Source: Duganella lactea
Lineage (GTDB): Bacteria; Pseudomonadota; Gammaproteobacteria; Burkholderiales; Burkholderiaceae_D
DNA length: 64,000 nucleotides
NCBI RefSeq assembly: GCF_009857505.1
Contig: NZ_WWCP01000002.1
Coordinates: 349,114 to 413,113, forward strand
Reading direction: 5' to 3'
The notes below the pieces were generated by a model. The model was not told the origin of the DNA. It did not search any database and saw only the letters and a program-made list of their open reading frames with translations. Positions 20,893-30,325 of this stretch are shown piece by piece. The position numbers and the translations under genes are program-made. Positions within the stretch are counted from its first letter, which is position 1. Each line of letters starts with the position of its first letter.

Positions 20893-21720
20893 ATGTCCAT
20901 TTCCATCAAAACCGCCGAAGATATCGAAGGCATGCGCGTGGCCGGCCGCCTCGGTTCCGAAGTGCTCGACTACATCACGCCCTTCGTCAAGCCCGGCGTC
21001 ACCACCGGCGAACTGGACCGCCTGTGCCACGAATACATGGTCAACGTGCAGGGCACCATTCCGGCGCCGCTGAACTACTGCCCGCCCGGCTACACGCCCT
21101 ACCCCAAAGCCATTTGCACCTCGGTCAACGACGTCATCTGCCATGGCATTCCGGGCGACAAGGTGCTGAAGAACGGCGACGTGGTCAACCTCGACATCAC
21201 TATCATCAAGGATGGCTACCACGGCGACAACAGCCGCATGTTCTTCATTGGCGAGCCGTCGATCCTGGCCAAGCGCCTGTCGGACATCACCTATGAATGC
21301 ATGTGGTTGGGCATCCAGCAGGTCAAGCCGGGCGCCACGCTGGGCGACATCGGCCACGCCATCCAGCAGCACGCCGAAAAAGCCGGCTACAGCGTGGTGC
21401 GCGAGTTCTGCGGCCACGGCATCGGCAAGGTATTCCACGAAGAGCCGCAAGTGCTGCACTACGGCAAGCCTGGCACCGGTGTCAAGCTGGAAGCCGGCAT
21501 GATCTTCACCATCGAGCCGATGATCAACGCCGGCCGCCGCGAAATCCGCGAAATGAATGACGGCTGGACCATCAAAACCAAGGACCGCAGCCTGTCGGCC
21601 CAGTGGGAACACATGATCCTGGTGACCGACACCGGCTACGAGGTGCTGACGCTGTCGGCCGGCAGCCCGCCGCCGCCGGCCTTCGTCACCGGCGCCGGCT
21701 CCGCCGCCAGGGCGGCGTAA
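20893..21720 (+). CDS. map: Methionine aminopeptidase, type I
   Basis: MAP removes the initiator methionine from new proteins with small second residues. The 275-residue protein starts [20 protein letters not shown] and shows the metal-binding and substrate segments [52 protein letters not shown] and [10 protein letters not shown], ending with [10 protein letters not shown]. It is divergent from rpsB and directly followed by glnD. Confidence 0.97.
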   Translation: MSISIKTAEDIEGMRVAGRLGSEVLDYITPFVKPGVTTGELDRLCHEYMVNVQGTIPAPLNYCPPGYTPYPKAICTSVNDVICHGIPGDKVLKNGDVVNLDITIIKDGYHGDNSRMFFIGEPSILAKRLSDITYECMWLGIQQVKPGATLGDIGHAIQQHAEKAGYSVVREFCGHGIGKVFHEEPQVLHYGKPGTGVKLEAGMIFTIEPMINAGRREIREMNDGWTIKTKDRSLSAQWEHMILVTDTGYEVLTLSAGSPPPPAFVTGAGSAARAA

Positions 21721-21724
21721 TCCC

Positions 21725-24307
21725 GTGAACGCGGCCGTGATGAAGAACCAGCTGCGCGAGCAGCTCAAGCGTCAGCTGAAGGCCGACCGCCAGGTCGTCA
21801 TTGCCGCCTTCAAGGAAGACGGCAAGCCGGAAAAGCTGCTGCGCAGCCTGCGCCAGAGCGTTGACGCGGTGCTGACCACGGCCTGGCACGCCGCCGGCCT
21901 GCCGGCGGACACCGCGCTGATCGGCGTCGGCGGCTACGGCCGCGGCGAGCTGTTCCCCTATTCCGACATCGACCTGCTGATCCTGCTGGCGCAGGCGCCC
22001 GACGCCGCCGCCACCGAGAAGCTGGAAGAGCTGGTGCAACTGCTGTGGGATCTGGGCCTGGAAATCGGCCACAGCATCCGCACGGTGGACGAATGCCTGA
22101 GCGAGTCGGCGGCCGACATCACGGTGCAGACCAGCCTGCTGGAAGCGCGCATCATCTGCGGCGACGAGCCACTGTTCGCCGAACTGCAGGCGCGCTACGA
22201 CGCCGCCATGGACCCGCGCGCCTTCTTCCACGCCAAAGTGCTGGAGATGCGCCAGCGCCACGCCAAGTACGAGGACACCGCCTTCAGCCTGGAGCCGAAC
22301 TGCAAGGAAAGCCCCGGCGGCCTGCGCGACCTGCAGGTGATCCTGTGGCTGGTGAAGGCGTCCGGGCTGGCCAGTTCGTGGCGCACGCTGGCCACCAGCG
22401 GCCTGATCACGCAGACCGAGGCGCGCCAGCTGATGGAGAAGGAGCGCGCCTTCAAGGACATCCGCGTGCGCCTGCACCTGCACGCCGGACGCCGCGAGGA
22501 CCGGCTGGTGTTCGACGTCCAGACCGCCATCGCCGAGTCGCTGGGCCTGACCGCCACCGGCAGCGGCGTGCACATGCGCCGCGCCAGCGAATACCTGATG
22601 CAGCGCTACTACTGGGCCGCCAAAACGGTCACGCAGCTGAACACCATCCTGCTGCAAAACATCGCCGGACGCCTGTTCCCGCAGGACGGCGTGGCGGTGC
22701 CGATCAACGCCCGCTTCAACGATGTCAACGGCCTGATCGATATCGCCGAGGACGACACCTTCCAGCAAACGCCGTCGGCGATGCTGGAAATCTTCCTGCT
22801 GATGACCGAGCGCCCGTCGATCAAGGGCATGACGGCGCGCGCCACCCGCGCGCTGTGGCACGAGCGCTTCCAGATCGACGCCGCCTTCCGCGCCGATCCG
22901 GCCAACCGTTCGCTGTTCCTGCAGATCATGCAGGCGCCGCGCGGCATCGTCCACGCGCTGCGCCGCATGAACGACCTGTCGATCCTGGGCCGCTACCTGC
23001 CCAACTTCCGCAAGATCGTCGGCCAGATGCAGCACGACCTGTTCCACGTCTACACGGTGGACCAGCACATCATGATGGTGGTGCGCAATATGCGCCGCTT
23101 CACCATGGCCGAGCACGCGCACGAGTACCCGTTCTGCAGCCAGCTGATGGCCAATTTCCCGAAACCGTGGGTGCTGTTCCTGGCCGCGCTGTTCCACGAC
23201 ATCGCCAAGGGCCGCGGCGGCGACCACTCCAAGCTGGGCATGGCCGACGCCGAACAGTTCTGCCGCGAGCATGGCATGAGCGACGAGGACACCGAGCTGG
23301 TGGTGTTCCTGGTCGAAAACCACCTGACCATGTCGCAGGTGGCGCAGAAGCAGGACCTGTCCGATCCGGACGTGATCCAGGCTTTCGCCAAGCTGGTCGG
23401 CGATGAACGCCACCTGACCGGCCTGTACCTGCTGACCGTGGCCGACATTCGCGGCACCAGCCCGAAAGTATGGAACGCCTGGAAGGCCAAGCTGCTGGAA
23501 GACCTGTACAAGATCACCCAGCGCGTGCTGGGCGGCGAGCCGCACAGCGCCGCCAACGAACTGCGCCAGCGCCAGGACGAGGCGCTGGCCACGCTGCGCC
23601 TGTACGGACTGGACGCGCACGCGCACGAACCGTTCTGGCAACAGCTGGACGTCGCCTACTTCCTGCGCCACGACGCCTCCGACATCGCCTGGCAGACGCG
23701 CGCGCTGTACGAGCGCTTCAACAGCGACCAGCCGGTGGTCAAATGCCGCCTGGCGCCGATCGGCGAAGGCTTGCAGATCGCGGTCTACGTCAAGGACCAG
23801 CCGGACCTGTTCGCCCGCATCTGCAGCTATTTCGACCGCAAGAACTTCTCGATCCTCGACGCCAAGATCCACACCACGCGCCACGGCTATGCGCTGGACA
23901 CCTTCATGGTCACCGAGCAGAACTTCGCCAAGAATTACCGCGACATCATCAATCTGCTGGAGCACGAACTGTGCGCGCTGCTGACCAGCCCGGAGCCGCT
24001 GCCGGCGCCCGGCAAGGGTCGGCTGTCGCGCCTGTCGCGCACCTTCCCGATCCAGCCGACCGTCGATTTGCGCCCGGACGACCGCGGCCAGTACTACCTG
24101 CTGTCGGTGGCCGCCAACGACCGCACCGGTCTGCTCTATGCGATCGCCAACGTGCTGACCAAGTACAAGATCAACCTGCACACGGCCAAGGTCATGACGC
24201 TGGGCGAGCGCGTGGAAGACGTGTTCCTGATCGACGGCGCGGCGCTGTCCAACGCCCGCAGCCAAATCCAGCTGGAAACCGAGCTGCTGGAAGCCATCAA
24301 GGTTTAA
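21725..24307 (+). CDS. glnD: PII uridylyltransferase / uridylyl-removing enzyme
   Basis: GlnD senses glutamine and adds or removes UMP on PII proteins, the top of the nitrogen regulation cascade. The 860-residue protein has the nucleotidyltransferase site [19 protein letters not shown] (residues 67-85, D81 and D83), a GlnD adenylyltransferase-type linker, an HD domain for de-uridylylation ([14 protein letters not shown], near residue 490) and two C-terminal ACT domains for glutamine (starting near [10 protein letters not shown] and [13 protein letters not shown]). The start is GTG at 21725 or ATG at 21740; neither has a strong ribosome site. Four bases separate it from map. Confidence 0.96.
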   Translation: MNAAVMKNQLREQLKRQLKADRQVVIAAFKEDGKPEKLLRSLRQSVDAVLTTAWHAAGLPADTALIGVGGYGRGELFPYSDIDLLILLAQAPDAAATEKLEELVQLLWDLGLEIGHSIRTVDECLSESAADITVQTSLLEARIICGDEPLFAELQARYDAAMDPRAFFHAKVLEMRQRHAKYEDTAFSLEPNCKESPGGLRDLQVILWLVKASGLASSWRTLATSGLITQTEARQLMEKERAFKDIRVRLHLHAGRREDRLVFDVQTAIAESLGLTATGSGVHMRRASEYLMQRYYWAAKTVTQLNTILLQNIAGRLFPQDGVAVPINARFNDVNGLIDIAEDDTFQQTPSAMLEIFLLMTERPSIKGMTARATRALWHERFQIDAAFRADPANRSLFLQIMQAPRGIVHALRRMNDLSILGRYLPNFRKIVGQMQHDLFHVYTVDQHIMMVVRNMRRFTMAEHAHEYPFCSQLMANFPKPWVLFLAALFHDIAKGRGGDHSKLGMADAEQFCREHGMSDEDTELVVFLVENHLTMSQVAQKQDLSDPDVIQAFAKLVGDERHLTGLYLLTVADIRGTSPKVWNAWKAKLLEDLYKITQRVLGGEPHSAANELRQRQDEALATLRLYGLDAHAHEPFWQQLDVAYFLRHDASDIAWQTRALYERFNSDQPVVKCRLAPIGEGLQIAVYVKDQPDLFARICSYFDRKNFSILDAKIHTTRHGYALDTFMVTEQNFAKNYRDIINLLEHELCALLTSPEPLPAPGKGRLSRLSRTFPIQPTVDLRPDDRGQYYLLSVAANDRTGLLYAIANVLTKYKINLHTAKVMTLGERVEDVFLIDGAALSNARSQIQLETELLEAIKV

Positions 24308-24331
24308 CCTGTTTTGTTTTGAGAGTTTGCA

Positions 24332-25081
24332 ATGTCTGAAGAATTACTCCGCCTGTCCAAACGCATGTCCGAACTGGGCCTGTGCTCGCGCCGCGAGGCT
24401 GATGAATGGATCGCGCGCGGCTGGGTCCGCGTTGACGGCCAGGTCATCGCCGAGCTGGGCACCAAGATTTACCCGAGCCAGAAAGTCACCGTCGAGCGCC
24501 AGGCCGCCGCCGAGCAATCCAAGCGTGTGACGGTGCTGATCAACAAGCCGATGGGCTATGTGTCCGGCCAGGCCGAGGACGGCTACCAGCCGGCGGTGGC
24601 GCTGATCAAGCCGGAAAACCGCTGGCCGGACGATCCGTCGCCGGAACAGTTCCACCCGACGCAACTGCGCTCGCTGGTGCCGGCCGGCCGCCTCGACATC
24701 GACTCGGTCGGCCTGCTGGTGCTGACCCAGGACGGCCGCGTGGCCAAGCACCTGATCGGCGAAACCACCGACGTCGACAAGGAATACCTGGTGCGCGTCG
24801 AGTACACCAAGCCCGGCAAGCTGCCCGACAGCGATCTGAAAAAACTGAACCACGGCCTGTGGATGGACGGCAAGCCGCTGCTGCCGGCCAAAGTGCGCTG
24901 GCAGAATGACGACCAGTTGAGCTTTACGCTGCGCGAAGGCAAGAAACGCCAGATCCGCCGCATGTGCGATATGGTGGGATTAAAAGTTATCGGATTGAAA
25001 CGAGTTCGTATCGGCAAGGTCAAACTGGGGGATTTGCCGGTGGGTCAATGGCGCTATCTGCGTGCCGACGAGCGTTTTTGA
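24332..25081 (+). CDS. rluF: 23S rRNA pseudouridine synthase, RluB/RluF/RsuA family
   Basis: The enzyme isomerises a specific uridine in 23S rRNA. The 249-residue protein has an N-terminal S4 RNA-binding domain (RLSKRMSELGLCSRREADEW) and a pseudouridine synthase domain with the active-site segment VPAGRLDIDSVGLLVLTQDG (catalytic aspartate in GRLD), LINKPMGY and KKRQIRRMCDMVGLKV. Length and KRMSELGLCSRREAD resemble RluF best, but RluB or RsuA specificity cannot be excluded by eye. Confidence 0.85.
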   Translation: MSEELLRLSKRMSELGLCSRREADEWIARGWVRVDGQVIAELGTKIYPSQKVTVERQAAAEQSKRVTVLINKPMGYVSGQAEDGYQPAVALIKPENRWPDDPSPEQFHPTQLRSLVPAGRLDIDSVGLLVLTQDGRVAKHLIGETTDVDKEYLVRVEYTKPGKLPDSDLKKLNHGLWMDGKPLLPAKVRWQNDDQLSFTLREGKKRQIRRMCDMVGLKVIGLKRVRIGKVKLGDLPVGQWRYLRADERF

Positions 25082-25194
25082 ACCACAGCCTGCTGAAATT
25101 TCTTGCCATTTTGCAAGCCAAGATCAACAATCCGCTGTAAACTGCGCAGATCGACCTCGCATTGTGGAAGTCATTATCAAAGAGATATGCCGTC

Positions 25195-25959
25195 GTGAAC
25201 GATCCTATACCCAATGAATTCCGTCGCGGGCCCCCCACCCTAAAAGATGCTGTGGAGCCAATCGCCGCGGGGTCGAAGCCGCATGACATGACCGATGAGC
25301 ATGACATCGGCGATGCGCTGACCTTTCTCGCCGAAAGCGGCGAGCCGGTGTCGATTTACCCGTCCGGCGCCACCAATGTGGTGATGGGACGGCTGCGCTC
25401 GGTCGATCCGGAACGGCCCAATTTTGTGCTGGAGCTGAACGAAGGCGAATTCCTGCCGCCGGGCGACGCCACGTTTATCGCCTGGCTGCGTTCGTCCAAG
25501 ATCCAGTTCGCGCTGTCGTCGGTGGACTGGGCGCCCAAGCCCAACGAACCAACCCTGATTCCGCTGGAATTCCCGCTCAAGTGCCAGGTGCTGAACCGGC
25601 GCGCCTCGGCGCGGCTGGAAACACCGCTGGGCGTGTACTACATGGCCTCGTTCGTGATGAACGGCCGCCCGTATGAATTGCAGCTGTACGATTTTTCCGC
25701 CGGCGGCGTCGGCATGCGCGCCTCGCCGCGCGACGCGGTCGGCCTGCACGTCGGCCGCAAGCTGCAGCGGGTGCGACTGGAACTGGGGCCCGATGCGGTG
25801 ATGATCGCCGACCTCGAAGTACGGCTGTCGCGCACGTTCCGCTCATTCCTGCTCGGCGAGCAGGTGCAGATCGGCTGCAAGTTCATCAATCTGTCGACGG
25901 CGATGGAGGAAGAGCTGAAGCGCATGCTCGATAAACTCACGCACAGCAAATATCGTTGA
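25195..25959 (+). CDS. YcgR-like PilZ domain protein (cyclic-di-GMP effector)
   Basis: The 254-residue protein has an N-terminal YcgR-type domain (about residues 35-125) and a C-terminal PilZ domain. Both cyclic-di-GMP binding motifs are intact: RxxxR within NRRASAR (R136, R140) and DxSxxG (D166, S168, G171). YcgR proteins slow the flagellar motor when bound to the dinucleotide; the target here is unknown as no flagellar gene is in the window. I use the GTG at 25195 because AAAGAGAT lies just upstream and a longer TTG start (25162) lacks support. A terminator follows at 25986-26016. Confidence 0.85.
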   Translation: MNDPIPNEFRRGPPTLKDAVEPIAAGSKPHDMTDEHDIGDALTFLAESGEPVSIYPSGATNVVMGRLRSVDPERPNFVLELNEGEFLPPGDATFIAWLRSSKIQFALSSVDWAPKPNEPTLIPLEFPLKCQVLNRRASARLETPLGVYYMASFVMNGRPYELQLYDFSAGGVGMRASPRDAVGLHVGRKLQRVRLELGPDAVMIADLEVRLSRTFRSFLLGEQVQIGCKFINLSTAMEEELKRMLDKLTHSKYR

Positions 25960-25985
25960 GAACACCCAAGGCATAAATTTTGCTT

Positions 25986-26016
25986 AAAAAGCAGCCAGAC
26001 CACTAGCTGCTTTTTT
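25986..26016 (+). terminator. Intrinsic terminator directly before the kinase start codon
   Basis: AAAAAGCAGC (25986-25995) pairs perfectly with GCTGCTTTTT (26006-26015) around a 10-base loop, and the T tract ends one base before the ATG at 26017. It terminates the PilZ gene, but leaves no room for a separate ribosome site or promoter for the next gene. Confidence 0.85.
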
Positions 26017-29000
26017 ATGACCACGACACAGCGCATCGTCAAAATCCGGCGCGATTACAATACCTGGGTAGCCAACGAGACCATCGAGGACTACGCGCTG
26101 CGCTACACGCCGCGCGCGTTCCGCCGCTGGTCGGTGTTCCGCGTGGCGAATACCGCGTTCGGGGCGATTTCGTTTCTGGTGCTGGAGGCCATCGGCGGCA
26201 CCATCACCGTCAACTACGGCTTCGTCAACGCGCTATGGGCCATCATGGCGGTGGGCCTGATCATCTTTCTCACCGGCCTGCCGATCAGCTACTACGCCGC
26301 CCGCTACGGCGTCGACATGGATCTGCTGACGCGCGGCGCCGGCTTCGGCTACATCGGTTCGACCATATCGTCCTTCGTCTACGCCTCCTTCACCTTTATT
26401 CTGTTCGCGCTGGAGGCGGCCATCATGGCGTATGCGCTGGAACTGTACTTTCACATGCCGCTATGGCTCGGCTACATGGTCAGCGCGCTGATCGTGGTGC
26501 CACTGGTGACGCACGGCGTCACGCTGATCAGCCGCATCCAGATGCTGACGCAGCCGGTGTGGCTGATCCTGATGGCGCTGCCCTTCATCGCCATCCTGCA
26601 CCAGCGCCCCGACCTGCCGGCGCAGCTGATGCACTACGCGGGCCGCGACGGCGCCAACGGCCAGTTCAATGTGCTGATGTTCGGCGCGGCGACGGCGGTG
26701 GGCGTGGCGCTGATCACGCAGATCGGCGAGCAGGTCGACTTCCTGCGCTTCATGCCGCAGCAGACGCCTGCCAACCGCCTGCGCTGGCATCTGGGTGTGC
26801 TGATCGCGGGGCCGGGCTGGATTTTGCTGGGCATCGCCAAGATGCTGGGCGGCGCGCTGCTGGCCTACCTGGCGATTAGCGCCGCTGTTCCTGTGCCACT
26901 GGAGCAGGCCGTCAATCCCACCCATATGTACCTGATCGGCTTTGGCGAAGTGTTCTCGCAGCCGCAGGCCGCGCTGGCCGCCACCGCGCTGCTGGTGGTG
27001 GTGTCGCAGGTGAAGATCAACATGACCAATGCCTACGCCGGCTCGCTGGCGTGGTCCAACTTCTTCGCCCGGCTGACACACAGCCATCCGGGGCGCGTGG
27101 TGTGGGCGGTGTTCAACGCGTTGATCGCGGTGCTGCTGATGGAGCTGGACGTGTTCCAGGCGCTGGATCAGGTGCTCGGCCTGTATTCCAACATCGCGAT
27201 CTCGTGGATCACGGCGGTGGTGGCCGACCTGGTGATCAACAAGCCGCTTGGTCTCAGCCCAAAGGGCATCGAGTTCCGCCGCGCCTACCTGTACGACATC
27301 AACCCGGTCGGCGTGGGTGCGATGCTGCTGGCGTCCGCGCTGTCGATCGCCGCCTTCCTCGGCGCCTTCGGCCAGCAGGCGCACGCCTTCTCGGCGTTCA
27401 TCGCGCTGCTGACGGCGCTGGTGACGGCGCCGCTGATCGCCGTCGCCACGCGCGGCAAGTACTACAGTGCCCGTCCGGCGCCGCCAGTGCACAGCAAAAC
27501 CTGCGTCATCTGCGAGAAGGAATACGAAGCCGAAGACATGGCGCACTGCCCGGCCTATCAAGGGTCGATCTGCTCGCTGTGCTGCTGCCTGGACGCACGC
27601 TGCAACGACACCTGCAAACCGCATGCGCGCGTGGCGGTGCAATGGCAGGAAGCGCTGCGCGCGTTGCTGCCGCAATCGCTGTGGCGCTATCTGAGCAGCG
27701 GTCTGGGACACTATCTGCTGCTGATGATCGTCACCGTGCTGTCGCTGGGCGCCCTGCTTGGGCTGATCTACTACCACGAACAATCGGTGCTGCCGGATGC
27801 GACGCTGCTGCCGCAACTGCAACTGGTGTTCTTCAAGATCTTCGCCGCGCTGCTGCTGGTCAGCGGCATCGTCGCCTGGTGGCTGGTGCTGACCAGCGAG
27901 AGTCGCCGGGTGGCGCAGGAGGAATCCAACCGCCAGACCGGCCTGCTGACGCGCGAGATCGAACTGCACCAGCAGACCGACGCCCAGCTCCAGCAGGCCA
28001 AGCAGGCCGCCGATCTGGCCAACCAGGCCAAGAGCCGCTACATCGCCGGCATCAGCCACGAGATCCGGACGCCACTCAATTCCATCCTCGGCTACGCGCA
28101 ACTGCTGGACAACGATCCGGCGATTCCGGCGCACCGCCAGCAGGCAGTGCGCGTGATCCGCAACAGCGGCGAGCATCTGTTGTCGCTGATCGAGGGCACG
28201 CTGGACATCGCCCGCATCGAAGGCGGCAAACTGAAATTCGACATGAAGGAGCTGGACTTCCCGGACTTCATCAGCCAAGTGGTGCGCATGTTTGAACTGC
28301 AGGCGGCCAACAAGGGACTGACGTTCCGCTATGAGCTGAGCGGCGTGTTGCCGCGTTGCGTGCGCGCCGACCGCAAGCGGCTGGGACAAATCCTCATCAA
28401 CATCCTCGGCAACGCGGTCAAGTTCACCGGCCATGGCGGCATCGTCATGCGGCTGCGCTACGCGCGCGAGATGGCGTCGTTCGAGATCGCGGACACCGGC
28501 CCGGGCATCCTGCAGGAAGAGATCGACCACATCTTCGAACCGTTCTCGCGCGGCAGCGCCAGCGCGCACGCCAACGCCAGCGGCACCGGCCTTGGCCTGC
28601 CGATCGCGCGCATGCTGACCCAGTTGATGGGCGGCGAACTCAAAGTCCACAGCACGCCGCGCGGCAGCGTGTTCCACGTGCGGCTGTTCCTGCCCAGCGT
28701 GCACGCGCCGGCGCCACGCGGCAGCACCCTTTCCGACACCATGCTTCAGCGCACCGGCTATCGCGGCGCGCGGCGCCGCATCCTGGTGGTCGACAACGAA
28801 CGCGTGGACCGCGAGCTGCTGCTCAACATCCTGCAACCGCTGGGCTTCGACATCGCCCAGGCGGAATCCGGCCTCGAATGCCTGGACCTGTACACCAGCT
28901 TCCAGCCGGACCTGATTCTGATGGACCTCGCCATGCCCGGCATGGATGGCTGGGAAACCAGCTACATTTTGCGCCGCAAGCGTATGTCGGTGACGCCGAT

Positions 29001-29388
29001 CGCCATCGTCTCCGCCAACGCCTTTGACAAGGGCATGGAAAACCCGGCCGCCATCCGCGCCGAGGACTTCTTCGTCAAGCCGGTCAACGTCAACGAGCTG
29101 CTGGACTGGATCGGCGCGCGCCTGTCGCTGGAATGGCTCACCGTGGACCAGCCGCCGCCCGCCGCCGCACCCATGACGCTGATCTTCCCCCCGGCCGACA
29201 GCATGGCAGCGCTACGTGAGCTGATACGGGTCGGCTACGTGCGCGGCATCCAGAACAAGCTGGACGAAATCGGCGCGCTCGATCCGCGTTATCAGCGCTT
29301 CACCCAGACCATGCGCGACTTTGCCGCCCGCTTTCAGTTGGATGCGATGGCGGACTTTGTGAGAGAGACCAATGAACTTCAACAATGA
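26017..29388 (+). CDS. Hybrid histidine kinase with NCS1-permease sensor, Cys-rich insert and receiver domain
   Basis: This 1123-residue protein begins with a complete transporter-like part: residues about 25-480 resemble NCS1 nucleobase/hydantoin permeases (EDYALRYTP start, about twelve hydrophobic helices, ITQIGEQVDFLRFMP in the middle). A cysteine cluster follows at 496-536 (CVIC, then SLCCC and CNDTC; nine Cys plus His510 and His536), then two more helices (about 565-625), a coiled linker, HisKA with H681 in ISHEIRTPLNS, the HATPase domain (N-box ILGNAVKF, G-boxes ADTGPG and GTGLGL), a receiver domain with D970 (LILMDLAMPGMDG) and a helical tail. The design suggests that substrate binding or transport controls phosphorylation. 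It overlaps the downstream response regulator by 17 bases and faces the urea transporter operon, so a urea-related ligand is likely but inferred. Confidence 0.85.
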   Translation: MTTTQRIVKIRRDYNTWVANETIEDYALRYTPRAFRRWSVFRVANTAFGAISFLVLEAIGGTITVNYGFVNALWAIMAVGLIIFLTGLPISYYAARYGVDMDLLTRGAGFGYIGSTISSFVYASFTFILFALEAAIMAYALELYFHMPLWLGYMVSALIVVPLVTHGVTLISRIQMLTQPVWLILMALPFIAILHQRPDLPAQLMHYAGRDGANGQFNVLMFGAATAVGVALITQIGEQVDFLRFMPQQTPANRLRWHLGVLIAGPGWILLGIAKMLGGALLAYLAISAAVPVPLEQAVNPTHMYLIGFGEVFSQPQAALAATALLVVVSQVKINMTNAYAGSLAWSNFFARLTHSHPGRVVWAVFNALIAVLLMELDVFQALDQVLGLYSNIAISWITAVVADLVINKPLGLSPKGIEFRRAYLYDINPVGVGAMLLASALSIAAFLGAFGQQAHAFSAFIALLTALVTAPLIAVATRGKYYSARPAPPVHSKTCVICEKEYEAEDMAHCPAYQGSICSLCCCLDARCNDTCKPHARVAVQWQEALRALLPQSLWRYLSSGLGHYLLLMIVTVLSLGALLGLIYYHEQSVLPDATLLPQLQLVFFKIFAALLLVSGIVAWWLVLTSESRRVAQEESNRQTGLLTREIELHQQTDAQLQQAKQAADLANQAKSRYIAGISHEIRTPLNSILGYAQLLDNDPAIPAHRQQAVRVIRNSGEHLLSLIEGTLDIARIEGGKLKFDMKELDFPDFISQVVRMFELQAANKGLTFRYELSGVLPRCVRADRKRLGQILINILGNAVKFTGHGGIVMRLRYAREMASFEIADTGPGILQEEIDHIFEPFSRGSASAHANASGTGLGLPIARMLTQLMGGELKVHSTPRGSVFHVRLFLPSVHAPAPRGSTLSDTMLQRTGYRGARRRILVVDNERVDRELLLNILQPLGFDIAQAESGLECLDLYTSFQPDLILMDLAMPGMDGWETSYILRRKRMSVTPIAIVSANAFDKGMENPAAIRAEDFFVKPVNVNELLDWIGARLSLEWLTVDQPPPAAAPMTLIFPPADSMAALRELIRVGYVRGIQNKLDEIGALDPRYQRFTQTMRDFAARFQLDAMADFVRETNELQQ

Positions 29389-30274
29389 GGCCAGCATCGT
29401 TCTGGTGGTGGACGATGTGCCCGAAAACCTCGCCGTGCTGCACGATGCGCTGGACGAATCGGGCTACACGGTGCTGGTGGCGAACAGCGGCGACACCGCC
29501 TTGCTGCGTGCCGCCGAGGCGCAGCCCCACATCATTCTGCTGGACGCCGTCATGCCTGGCATCGACGGCTTCGAGACCTGCCGCCAGCTCAAGTCCAATC
29601 TCGCCACGCGCCACATTCCGGTAATCTTCATGACCGGGCTAACCGAGGCCGAACACGTGGTCAACGCCTTCAACGCCGGCGGCAACGACTACGTCACCAA
29701 GCCGCTGCGCACCAGCGAGGTGTTGGCCCGCATCGCCTCGCACATGCAGACGGCGAAACTGGTCGACCAGGCGCGCAGCGCGCTGGACGCATTCGGCAAC
29801 GCGGTCATCGCCATGACGCCGCGCGACGGCAAGATCGTCTGGCAAACGCCGCTCGCGCGCACGCTGATGCAAGGCTATATGGTGAACACCGAACTACCGG
29901 CTTGGCTGCAAGCGACACAACTGGCGCACAGCCAGGGGCTGGCCCACCCGCCACTGACACTGGCGCGCGGCAGCCGCCGGCTGATCTTCTCGGCGGCGGA
30001 GTTCAGCGAAAACGAACAGTGGATGATCGTGCTGCGCGAGGAATCGGACACCGTGCAGATCGAAAAGCTGATGGCGTCCTTCAAACTCACGCAGCGCGAA
30101 TCGGAGGTGCTGAACTGGGTCATCAAGGGCAAGACCAACCGCGACATCGGCGACATCCTCGGTACCAGCCCGCGCACCGTCAACAAGCATCTGGAACACG
30201 TATTCGTCAAACTGGGCGTGGAAACGCGCACCTCCGCCGCCTCGGTCGCCCTGGCGAGGATCGAGCGCTCCTGA
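29372..30274 (+). CDS. LuxR/NarL-family response regulator
   Basis: The 300-residue protein has a receiver domain (DD at 14-15, phospho-acceptor D58 in ILLDAVMPGIDG, K110 in VTKPL), a middle linker of about 100 residues with no clear domain, and a C-terminal LuxR helix-turn-helix (LTQRESEVLNWVIKGKTNRDIG then SPRTVNKHLEHVFVKLGV). Its start overlaps the end of the kinase gene by 17 bases, so the two are almost certainly a matched pair. The palindrome at 38314-38329 upstream of the porin-urt operon is a candidate target. Confidence 0.9.
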   Translation: MNFNNEASIVLVVDDVPENLAVLHDALDESGYTVLVANSGDTALLRAAEAQPHIILLDAVMPGIDGFETCRQLKSNLATRHIPVIFMTGLTEAEHVVNAFNAGGNDYVTKPLRTSEVLARIASHMQTAKLVDQARSALDAFGNAVIAMTPRDGKIVWQTPLARTLMQGYMVNTELPAWLQATQLAHSQGLAHPPLTLARGSRRLIFSAAEFSENEQWMIVLREESDTVQIEKLMASFKLTQRESEVLNWVIKGKTNRDIGDILGTSPRTVNKHLEHVFVKLGVETRTSAASVALARIERS

Positions 30275-30325
30275 ACAGTTTTTTGGCTTACACTGCCCCC
30301 ATGTTCCAAGCAGCGGGCGGCGCCG

